From Tolypothrix tenuis PCC 7101 (GTDB lineage Bacteria; Cyanobacteriota; Cyanobacteriia; Cyanobacteriales; Nostocaceae): a stretch of DNA of 64,000 nucleotides. Positions 1-8,700 of the stretch are shown here, in pieces. The translations under genes and the position numbers were made by a program. The stretch spans positions 5,562,231 through 5,626,230 of the forward strand of contig NZ_AP018248.1 of the NCBI RefSeq assembly GCF_002368295.1, in the 5' to 3' direction. A model generated the notes under the pieces. That model was given only the letters and a program-made list of their open reading frames with translations, was not told where the DNA came from and ran no database searches. Position 1 is the first letter of the stretch; each line of letters starts with the position of its first letter.

Positions 1-953
1 ACTACTTTTACAGTTTTCAAATCCCATAATTGAATTTCTCGGGATAAACTGCCGATAGCAAAAGTTTTGCCATCAGGACTAATCGCTACAGCATTAATAG
101 GGCCAATTCCTATGGAGAAATTATGCATTAATTTCCCGGTTTTCAAGTTCCAGATTTTAATATTTTTACCATCAGTTTCTTGCAGTGATTGATGGCTGTC
201 ATCGTAACCGCCATTAATCAGAGTTTGCCCATCTGGACTGAGAGCCAGAGAAATAACTGCGGATGCTCTCGCTTGGTCATACATGGGATTTACTGGACGA
301 GGCGGAATCAAAGTTCGCAGCAGTCTACCATTGCTGATATTCCATAACTGAATTCTGCCATCTTCCATTCCACTAATTCGGGTTTTACTATCAGGAGTAA
401 TGAGAATAGCAGTCGAGATTTTGCCAGGTTTTAAGCTCCGAATTAATTGCCCAGTTTTTAGGTTCCAGAGCTTAATAGTTTTATCGTAACTAGTAGATAC
501 TAAAGTTTGTCCGTTTGGGCTAATATCAATATTAATAACTTGATTTGTATGTCCAGTTAAGGTGCGGATTAACTTGCCAGTTTTTGGGTTCCATAGCTTA
601 ATTGTTTTGTCAGCACTGGCGCTAGCTAATGTTTGTGCATCTGGACTCATCGCCAGAGATATTACTCGCTCAGAATGTCCAGTTAAAGTGCTGATTAAAA
701 CGCCAGTCTTGGGATTCCATACTTTGATTACTTTATCATCACCGCTACTAGCTAAAATCTGTTCATCTTTGCTGAGTGCTAGGGTGCGAACTGGTTCTTG
801 ATGTCCAGATAAAGTCAGAACTACTTGATTAAGTTGTTGAGTTTTGGGATTAGGTTCGGCAATCGCTGGAGTTAAATTAATAACGTTAACAATAGTAGAT
901 AATGTCAGGGTAGTTGCTGTGAGTGCTTTTAAAATAGAAGATTGCATTTGCAT
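1..953 (-). CDS. Exported WD40-repeat protein (C-terminus beyond window edge)
   Basis: The minus strand stays open from ATG at 953 to the window edge (317 codons seen). The first ~30 residues look like a Sec signal peptide: a hydrophobic stretch, then a likely cleavage site at AIA-EP, so the protein is probably periplasmic or secreted. It is followed by about six WD40 blades with the usual GH and IKLWN/IKVWN landmarks (for example LTGHSERVISLA and DKTIKLWNPKTG). WD40 propellers are protein-interaction scaffolds; no catalytic domain is visible in this portion. A second Met two codons in (947) is an equally good start and no clear Shine-Dalgarno decides between them. The 3' end is missing, so the blade number is unknown. 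Confidence 0.85.
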   Translation of the reverse strand, partial: MQMQSSILKALTATTLTLSTIVNVINLTPAIAEPNPKTQQLNQVVLTLSGHQEPVRTLALSKDEQILASSGDDKVIKVWNPKTGVLISTLTGHSERVISLAMSPDAQTLASASADKTIKLWNPKTGKLIRTLTGHTNQVINIDISPNGQTLVSTSYDKTIKLWNLKTGQLIRSLKPGKISTAILITPDSKTRISGMEDGRIQLWNISNGRLLRTLIPPRPVNPMYDQARASAVISLALSPDGQTLINGGYDDSHQSLQETDGKNIKIWNLKTGKLMHNFSIGIGPINAVAISPDGKTFAIGSLSREIQLWDLKTVKV

Positions 954-1437
954 AGGTATTTGGTAGAGCAGTTTTTTTCTATATATATAGGACTTTACTT
1001 TTGAGTGATGCAGGATCAACTTCACAACTGATGAGTGAAATTCCGGTTTAGATCAGAAAATTTCTCGTTTCCCTGGAGGTAGAGAAACGAGAAAATAAAA
1101 GTAGTTCCCTACTGCACGTTTTCTATATAATTAACTTCATCAGGCTATAGGTAAAAATCGGAAAAGTCGGGAACTTCCAAAAACAAATTATCTAATAGCG
1201 GTTCCCATATAGGATTCATATTTGATTTGTAATATACAAAGGTGCGTTGCGCTTCGCGACAACACACCCTACACATAAATCTACTCAGATTATATTTCCT
1301 TTCTCCCCCTGCTCCCTGCTCCCTGCCCCTCTGCCTAAACAAAAGTGGGATTTTTCGAGTTGCAAGCCCCCAAGGGAGCAGTCAGCATAACAGGCGAGGT
1401 AAACTGTTGAAACTGACTGTTTTACACAAATTGCCTT
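954..1437. other. Intergenic region between the divergent WD40 gene and glyS
   Basis: No credible gene. It holds a perfect hairpin at 1061-1094, a GGTGCGTTGCG/CGACAACACACC imperfect hairpin near 1241-1270 of a kind scattered through cyanobacterial genomes, and a CTCCCTGC-type polypyrimidine repeat at about 1303-1335. Promoters for both divergent genes should lie here but I cannot place them. Confidence 0.6.
1061..1094. repeat. Perfect 11-bp inverted repeat (hairpin)
   Basis: TTTCTCGTTTC at 1061-1071 pairs perfectly with GAAACGAGAAA at 1084-1094 around a 12-nt loop. It lies upstream of both divergent genes and has no long T-run on either side, so it is more likely a regulatory or repeat hairpin than a terminator. 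Confidence 0.6.
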
Positions 1438-3588
1438 ATGCCGGAATTTTTATTGGAAGTTGGAACAGAAGAACTACCTGCAAGCTTTCTGGGAGATGCC
1501 ATAGTACAATGGCGATCGCTAATTCCTCAAAGTCTTTCTACTCATAGCCTCACTAGTGATGCAGTGGAGGTTTACGGGACTCCACGGCGGTTAGCGGTAC
1601 TGATCAAAGGTCTACCATCTCGGCAACCAGACCGAGAAGAAGAAATTAAAGGCCCTCCCGCACAAGCAGCTTTTAAAGATGGTAAACCCACACCCGCCGC
1701 CTTGGGATTTGCGAAAAAGCAAGGTGTGGAAATCGAAGCGCTGCAAGTTCGACCTACCGATAAGGGCGATTTTGTGTTTGTCAACAAAAGCATTGCTGGT
1801 CGTCCCGTAGCAGATTTATTAACAGAACTGGTGCCCCAGTGGATTTATGCTTTAGAAGGTAAGCGGTTGATGCGCTGGGGTGATGGGGATGTGCGTTTTT
1901 CCCGTCCTATTCGCTGGCTGGTGGCTTTGTTAGATGCAGAGGTATTGCCGATTGAGTTGGTCAATGCTTCTAAGGTGGTGAAAAGCGATCGCATTTCTCG
2001 TGGTCATCGTGTCTTACATCCGGAAACGGTCACAATTTCCCAAGCTAATGATTATGTTAGCACTCTGCGATCGGCTTTTGTCGTCGTGGATGCTGAGGAA
2101 CGCACCACAACTATCCAAGAACAAGTGAAGGCATCAGTCCAAAAGTTAAGCGGTGCTACGGAAATTTACCCAGATTTATTAGCAGAAGTGACAAACTTGG
2201 TTGAGTATCCTTCTACGGTGGTGGGTAAATTTGAAGACGAATTTTTAAACTTACCAACGGAGGTAATTACCACTGTGATGGTAAGTCACCAGCGTTATTT
2301 CCCCGTATTTAAAACTGAAAATAGCAAAGACTTATTGCCCAATTTCATCACCATTTCTAACGGCGATCCTAGCAAAGCTGATATTATTGCTGTGGGTAAT
2401 GAAAGGGTAATTAGAGCTAGATTAGCTGATGGACAATTTTTCTACAAAACTGATTTAGCTAAACCTTTAGAAAGCTTTTTACCACAGTTAGAAACAGTCA
2501 CATTCCAAGAAGATTTAGGTTCTCTACGGCTGAAGGTAGATAGAATTGTCAAAATTGCGGGACAGATTGCTAACCAACTGCAATTAACCGAAACTCAATG
2601 CCAAAATGTTCACAAAGCTGCATTGCTTTGTAAAGCCGACCTTGTAACTCAAATGGTTTATGAATTCCCGGAATTACAAGGGGTAATGGGAGAGAAGTAC
2701 GCTTTAGCCAGTGGCGAAAATTCCGAAGTTGCTAGAGCAATTTTTGAGCATTATTTACCTAGGGGAGCCGATGATATTTTACCGGAAACTCTCACAGGTC
2801 AAGTTGTCGGTTTAGCAGATAGATTAGATACCTTAGTCAGTATTTTTGGACTCGGTTTAATCCCCAGTGGTTCCTCCGATCCCTTCGCTTTACGTCGCGC
2901 AGCAAATGCTGTAGTTAACATTACCTGGTCAGCAAATTTACCAATCAATTTAGCTGAATTATTAGCACAAATTACCAGCGATTTTGTCGCCACATATAAC
3001 AAAGACCAAGCACAATTAGTTACCTCATTGCGCGAATTTTTCTTGCAACGTATCCGTACCCTATTGCAAGAAGAAAAACAAATTGATTATGACCTAGTAA
3101 ATGCCGTTTTAGGAGAGAATGACCCCGAATATACCGAACGGGCACTCAAGGATTTATTAGATGTCCGCGATCGCGCTTTATACTTGCAGCAAATTCGCCG
3201 CGATGGTACTTTAGATACCATCTATGAAACTGTAAACCGTTCCACAAGGTTAGCTGCCCAAGGCGATTTAGATAACGAACAGTTAGAACCAACTAACCTA
3301 GTTCGCCAAGAACTCTTCCAAAAGTCCTCAGAAGCAGCATTCTACAACGCCATAGTCGAATTAGTACCCCAGACCCAAGCCGCCCAGCGATCGCGCAATT
3401 ACGAGCTGTTAATAACAGCATTAAGTAAAATCGCACCTACTGTTAGTACCTTTTTCGATGGTGCTGATAGCGTGTTAGTAATGGATTCTGATCCAGAAAT
3501 CAAACGCAATCGGTTAAATTTGTTAGGACTACTTCGCAATCATGCCCGTGTTTTAGCGGACTTTGGTGCAATTGTCAAAAATTTGTAG
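1438..3588 (+). CDS. glyS: Glycine--tRNA ligase beta subunit
   Basis: Beta subunit of the alpha2-beta2 bacterial glycyl-tRNA synthetase, which charges tRNA-Gly in the cytoplasm. The 716-residue length is normal for GlyS. The N-terminus has the family hallmark LLEVGTEELPASF. An HD-like central part follows (ASGENSEVARAIFEHYLPRG). The C-terminal anticodon-binding (DALR-type) region ends in FFDGADSVLVMDSDPEIKRNR, close to the conserved FFDxVLVM motif. The ATG at 1438 begins exactly at the conserved N-terminus. The catalytic alpha subunit glyQ is not in this window, consistent with unlinked glyQ and glyS in cyanobacteria. murD follows on the same strand after 89 bp. Confidence 0.97.
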   Translation: MPEFLLEVGTEELPASFLGDAIVQWRSLIPQSLSTHSLTSDAVEVYGTPRRLAVLIKGLPSRQPDREEEIKGPPAQAAFKDGKPTPAALGFAKKQGVEIEALQVRPTDKGDFVFVNKSIAGRPVADLLTELVPQWIYALEGKRLMRWGDGDVRFSRPIRWLVALLDAEVLPIELVNASKVVKSDRISRGHRVLHPETVTISQANDYVSTLRSAFVVVDAEERTTTIQEQVKASVQKLSGATEIYPDLLAEVTNLVEYPSTVVGKFEDEFLNLPTEVITTVMVSHQRYFPVFKTENSKDLLPNFITISNGDPSKADIIAVGNERVIRARLADGQFFYKTDLAKPLESFLPQLETVTFQEDLGSLRLKVDRIVKIAGQIANQLQLTETQCQNVHKAALLCKADLVTQMVYEFPELQGVMGEKYALASGENSEVARAIFEHYLPRGADDILPETLTGQVVGLADRLDTLVSIFGLGLIPSGSSDPFALRRAANAVVNITWSANLPINLAELLAQITSDFVATYNKDQAQLVTSLREFFLQRIRTLLQEEKQIDYDLVNAVLGENDPEYTERALKDLLDVRDRALYLQQIRRDGTLDTIYETVNRSTRLAAQGDLDNEQLEPTNLVRQELFQKSSEAAFYNAIVELVPQTQAAQRSRNYELLITALSKIAPTVSTFFDGADSVLVMDSDPEIKRNRLNLLGLLRNHARVLADFGAIVKNL

Positions 3589-3677
3589 CTTAAATAAACA
3601 AAAAGTAGGTGTAATTTTTGCCAATAAACGCTACGATCAGTAGTGCTTAACCAGGGAGACTCTGCTACACACAATCT

Positions 3678-5063
3678 ATGCCTAGATCTGCTGTCATTGG
3701 ATTAGGAAAATCCGGTATTGCTGCGGCAAGATTGTTGCGAAGGGAAGGCTGGGAGGTGGTGCTAAGTGATAGTAACACCTCCGAAACCCTCCTCAAACAA
3801 CAACAAGAACTTGCTACAGAAAACATAACTGTAAAACTGGGGTACTCCCTAGAATTCAATGAGGCTGATTTACCGCAATTAATAGTTGTCAGTCCTGGTG
3901 TACCTTGGGATATTCCGGTATTAGTTAAAGCCAGAGAATTAGGTATTGAAACTATCGGGGAAATGGAGTTAGCTTGGCGATATTTACAAACTCCACCTTG
4001 GGTAGGAATTACCGGCACAAATGGTAAAACTACAACCACTGCGTTAATTGCAGCAATTTTTCAAGCTGCGGGTTTAGATGCCCCTGCCTGCGGTAACATT
4101 GGCTATGCTGCTTGCGAAGTTGCTTTAGCAGCAAAACAGCCAGATTGGGTAATAGGAGAAATCAGTAGTTATCAAATAGAATCTTCTGTAACTCTTGCGC
4201 CGAGAATTGGTGTTTGGACGACATTCACACCCGATCATCTCAGTCGCCATAAAACCTTAGATAATTACTACAAAATTAAAGCCCAGCTATTACATAAATC
4301 GCAATTGCAAGTATTCAATGGCGATGATGCCTATCTGAGTAAAGTAGGTCTAAGTGATTGGCCTGATGCCTATTGGACAAGTGTCAAAGGTAAAGATTTC
4401 CTTATAGGTGACAAAGGCTTTTATATTGAAGATGGCTGGGTAATAGAACAATTATCTGCCACCTCCACACCAGAACCAATTGTAGAAGCCTCTGCTTTGC
4501 GGATGGTAGGAGAACACAACCAGCAAAACCTCCTGATGGCAGTTGCAGCCGCAAGATTAGCAAAAATTGATCGTGATGCTATTTCCCGCGCCATTCGCGA
4601 ATTCCCTGGTGTAGCCCATCGTTTAGAACATATCTGCACTTGGGAAGGCATAGATTTTATCAACGACAGCAAAGCCACCAACTATGATGCGGCGGAAGTT
4701 GGTTTAGCATCGGTGAACAGCCCAGCAATTTTGATTGCCGGTGGTGAAGCCAAAGCCGGTGATGACACAGGCTGGTTAGCCAAGATTCAAGCCCAAGCCG
4801 CCGCCGTTTTATTAATTGGGAACGCCGCCCCAGCATTTGCCCAACGTCTGCAAGCGGTGGGGTATGCTAATTATGAAATTGTGGAAACGATGGACAAGGC
4901 AATTCCCCAAGCCGCAGAATTAGCTAAAAAGTACCAAGCTACTGTAGTGCTGCTATCTCCAGCTTGCGCTAGTTTTGACCAATATCCCAATTTTGAAGTC
5001 CGAGGCGATCATTTCCGTCAGCTTTGCTTGGATTGGGTGGGAATGAAACCAATGCAAATTTAA
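3678..5063 (+). CDS. murD: UDP-N-acetylmuramoyl-L-alanine--D-glutamate ligase
   Basis: Adds D-glutamate to UDP-MurNAc-L-Ala in cytoplasmic peptidoglycan precursor synthesis. The 461-residue protein has the expected Mur-ligase order: an N-terminal Rossmann-like UDP-binding domain with GLGKSG (residues 8-13), the ATP-binding P-loop GITGTNGKTTTT (about 110-121), and a C-terminal domain carrying HRLEH and NDSKATN motifs. The late LLSPACASFDQYPNFEVRGDHF segment is a MurD signature. The ATG at 3678 is well placed relative to the conserved N-terminus. The closeness to glyS suggests possible co-transcription, but no promoter was located. Confidence 0.97.
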   Translation: MPRSAVIGLGKSGIAAARLLRREGWEVVLSDSNTSETLLKQQQELATENITVKLGYSLEFNEADLPQLIVVSPGVPWDIPVLVKARELGIETIGEMELAWRYLQTPPWVGITGTNGKTTTTALIAAIFQAAGLDAPACGNIGYAACEVALAAKQPDWVIGEISSYQIESSVTLAPRIGVWTTFTPDHLSRHKTLDNYYKIKAQLLHKSQLQVFNGDDAYLSKVGLSDWPDAYWTSVKGKDFLIGDKGFYIEDGWVIEQLSATSTPEPIVEASALRMVGEHNQQNLLMAVAAARLAKIDRDAISRAIREFPGVAHRLEHICTWEGIDFINDSKATNYDAAEVGLASVNSPAILIAGGEAKAGDDTGWLAKIQAQAAAVLLIGNAAPAFAQRLQAVGYANYEIVETMDKAIPQAAELAKKYQATVVLLSPACASFDQYPNFEVRGDHFRQLCLDWVGMKPMQI

Positions 5064-5403
5064 AAATTCGGCGTTGCATAAATGCAGTAGCTTTCATTTC
5101 GGCTAGTTTGCGGTTAGCTTTGGTATCAGTCAAACCAGTTGACTTTGCCGATTTTAGATTGCCGATTTTAGATTTTTTGGTTCATGCTCATCCGTAGGCG
5201 GAACAAATCTAAAATCCAAAATTTAAAATCCGACGCTCTATGACTCGCTCTAAGCAAAGCTATGCCGTTGGCGAAGCCTCTCAAAGAGAAGGCTTTACGC
5301 TGCGCTATCAAGCCCTGCACCCTTGTGGTCGGGGTCAATCCAAAATCCAAAATTCGTTGACCAATGCCAAAGTGTTGTGCAGGTAGAGACTCACTAAAAT
5401 ATC
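5064..5403. other. Intergenic repeats downstream of murD
   Basis: No gene seen. A GATTTTAGATT-type direct repeat near 5151-5175 is echoed in inverse by AATCTAAAATCC near 5208-5230, and a hairpin-forming GAAGCCTCTC / GAGAAGGCTT repeat lies near 5273-5296. Both are common intergenic repeat styles in heterocystous cyanobacteria. Confidence 0.5.
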
Positions 5404-5534
5404 CTTGTACATCAGCATTTTTATAACTACTGGTACAGAATCGTTTTCTCGCACTGCACGATCAACTATTGTTCTCGAACCATTGTAGAGTTCTTCATTA
5501 ATGCGATATCCGGGAATACTGACAAGAGTGCTAA
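5404..5534 (-). pseudogene. Decayed N-terminal stub of a fourth giant sensor kinase
   Basis: Translated on the minus strand, 5534 to about 5404 gives STLVSIPGYRINEELYNGS and onward through AVRENDSVPVVIKML. This is nearly identical to the first ~42 residues of the three intact kinases upstream. After the lysine corresponding to the ATP-binding Lys40, similarity fades and there is no kinase core. Its ATG and 5' leader are displaced to about 5671-5719 by a 133-bp MITE (5535-5667). It is therefore the relic of a fourth member of the tandem array, most of it deleted. It cannot make a functional kinase. Confidence 0.85.
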
Positions 5535-5667
5535 TACCATTTTGAAAAAAGAACGCGACAGATAGGTGGGGGCACGGCACCTGTAAGATATTTGAATATA
5601 CCAAAAGATTGTGGATGCCGTGCCCCTACATGGAATTTATCTGTCGCAAACATTATTTGAATTGGTA
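5535..5667. mobile_element. 133-bp MITE with 30-bp imperfect terminal inverted repeats, TAA target duplication
   Basis: The left end (5535-5564) begins TACCA and ends GCGACAGATA. The reverse complement of the right end (5638-5667) begins TACCA and also ends GCGACAGATA; 22 of 30 positions match. An inner inverted repeat GGGGCACGGCA / TGCCGTGCCCC adds further symmetry. TAA occurs on both sides (5532-5534 and 5668-5670). The uninterrupted equivalents in the intact kinase genes read GCTAACCAT, so the empty site is known directly from paralogs. There is no coding capacity; it would need a transposase acting in trans. Confidence 0.85.
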
Positions 5668-5729
5668 TAACCATATTGCGCTCATCTGAGTATTTTCTCA
5701 ATCTAGTATTCCCAGGTAGATAAGTAGAG

Positions 5730-8700
5730 CTACAATTGACACGGTATCTCAATGATAAATTCAGTACCTTCACTGGGGATCGATTGGCAATACAACTTAC
5801 CAGCATGAGTTTCCTCAACAATTTGTTTAGCGATCGCCAACCCTAAACCTGTGCCTTTACCTACAGCTTTTGTCGTAAATAAATTGTCAAAGATTTTGTG
5901 TTTTACTTCTTCACTCATCCCTTTACCATTATCAGCAATAGAGATTTTCACAGATTTATTTACTATTGATGTGGTAATTGTAATCGAGTTATGATGAGCT
6001 TTAATGTCCTCAAAACTCCGTCCGTGATTCGATTCATCTAATGCATCAATCGCATTAGCTAAAATATTCATAAATACCTGATTTAATTGCCCAGGGAAAC
6101 ATTCTATTTGGGGTAAATTACCGTAGTTAGTGATTACCTCAATTGCTGGATTTTGGTCGCTACCTTTGAGACGATGCTTGAGAATTAAGATTGTACTATC
6201 AATACCTTCGTGAATATTAAATAGTACTTTGTAATCTCTATCAGCACGGGAGAATGTGCGTAGGGAAGTGCTGATATTTTTTAATCTATCGCAAGCCATT
6301 GTCATAGAATCCAGCATTTTAGGTAGGTCTTCTATGGTATATTCCAAATCAATTTCTGACTCGTGGTCGAGGATTTCTTCAGTTTTCTCGCTTAAGGTTT
6401 CTTGATAGATTTTCAAGTGTTCGATAATATCGGCAAAGGTGGGTTTAGCTTGTTTGAGACTAGCAGCAATAAATCCTAAAGGATTATTCATTTCGTGGGC
6501 GACACCAGCAACTAAGTTACCTAATGCAGACATTTTCTCACTTTGGATAATTTGTAAATTCGCTTGTTGTAAAGCCAGTTCAGCTTGTTTACGTTCGCTA
6601 ATATCCAACACCAATCCATCCCACACTAACGTACCATTGGCAAGTTTTTCTATGCGCGATTCTCCGCGAATCCACTTAGTAATTCCAGAGGGGGTAACAA
6701 TTCGCCCTTCCCAACGCCAGGGAGTTAAGGTTTTAGCTGAATCTGCAATGGACTGACGATAAGCATCAACATCCTCTGGATGTGTCATATCCATGAGAAT
6801 CTGCACATTGGCGATCGCTTCAGATGCAGTGATTTCATAGAGATTGTAACAGTCGCTACTCATGTAAGGCATTGACACCGAACCATCGGTCGCCATCAAA
6901 AATTGATACACCACCCCAGGAACGTTATCTACTAGATTATGGAAGCGGGATTGAGCAGTTTTTAACTCATGGAGCGATCGCTCTAATTGTTGGGCTGATT
7001 CCTGAGAACGTTCATAAAGTTGGGCATTTTCAAGAGAAATGGCGGTTTGTGTGCAGAGTAGGTTGAGGAGTTCGATGCGATCGCTGGTAAACGCTCTCTT
7101 GGCTAAATTATTTTCCAGATATAAAATCCCCAGCAACTTACCTTGATATAAAATTGGACTGCACAAAATACTTTGAGGCTGCTGACGGATAATATAGGGA
7201 TCGTTGGCAAAGGTGATATCTGCGGTTACATCCAATAAGACAACAGTTTGTTGGCTGTGCTTGACTTTGTAAATCAGCTTGTGAGGAATATCCTGACTTT
7301 CTTCAACAGGAATTCTTTGCAACACCACTGGGTTTGTTCCTTGGGTAATTGAGCCTTTAATTAGCAGGCGGTTGTCTCGCAACAGCATTAACACACATTT
7401 ATCAGCACCAGCATTTTCAATGACGATTCTAAGCAACGATGAAAGCAGTTTTTCTAGTTCGATTTCACCAGAGATAGTTTGAGATGCTGTGAGAATTGCT
7501 TTTAAATCTAGAGTATTTGAAACACTGCTGCTGCTGGATGTAGCAGCACTGGTGGAGGTGACAGTTCCCAAGGTGAAGATAGTTTCGTTAGTGGAAAACA
7601 CAGAACGGCTTTGCTGTAATATGGGGGCGAGTAATTGGGGATAGTGTTTTTCTAAGTCGGCAACTTTGGCTTTTGCTCCCCATCGGGCATAACAATAGTA
7701 GGCTTCAATCATGTATTCTTGGGCTATACGCTGTTTGCCCCAATCAAGATAGAATTTTGCGGCGAGTTCGTTAGCTAGTGCTTCTTCTTGGATGTATTTG
7801 TTAGCTTTCGCCCCAGAAATTGCTTTGTCATAACATTCAGTTGCAGCGATTTTTTCATCCAAAACCCGATGACGTTCAGCCTCCACTAAATACCATTTGT
7901 GTAAGTGATTCATGGTTGCTGTTTGCGCCCATTGATGCAGAATAGTTTGATGGCTTTGCATCTGAACCAGAATGTCTGCTGACTCGCTTGGCGACTGACT
8001 GGGTAAGAGTGCTAGATGTGTGAGGGCAGCATAGAAGTGGAAAATGGGAATATGCACTGCTCCGGCTGCTGCCATAAAATAGGGCTGGATTTGGTGAATA
8101 TAGTCAAGGGCATTCTGATAATTGCTAAACAAGTAGGCAAGCATCAGTTTGTAGACATAGCCATAAGCGATAGGTACGAGATCGTTATCTTGCTGATGCT
8201 TCGGCCACATTAATGTTTCATTGTAAAAAGTGCCAATCAAGCTATCGGGTTGACTGAATGTTTCTTGCAAATTCTCCACTACTTGACGCACTAGGTTTAC
8301 TAAAATACAAGTCCCATCCTGTTTCACTTGGGTCAAAAAAAGACTGTAAGGAGGTAATTCGGCGGACAAAGTATCTAAGTCTACATTAGCGAACAGTGCC
8401 GTAAAAGCATAACCTTGCATGTTGTAGCCGGCGTAGAGAAAATTGCCAGTTTCCATACAACCTGTATAAGCTTCTTTCATCGTCAATAGTGTTGCTAAAA
8501 AAGATTGTTGGCGATGTTGGATAAAACTTCCAAAAATGCCTGCTACAAAGCACTTCATTGCCTGATTATTGAATTTTTCATGTAACGAGATAGCTAAGTA
8601 ACCAAACTTGTAGCCAGTATCCACCTCATTAAAAAAAGCACATAACATCATGCCATGAATGGCATATCCTACGGTTGAGGCGGGATTATTACCAAATTGC

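Noticed and set aside
562..801. Plus-strand frame opposite the WD40 gene
   Set aside because: It is the antisense shadow of the blades; its own internal repetition simply mirrors the WD40 repeats on the other strand.
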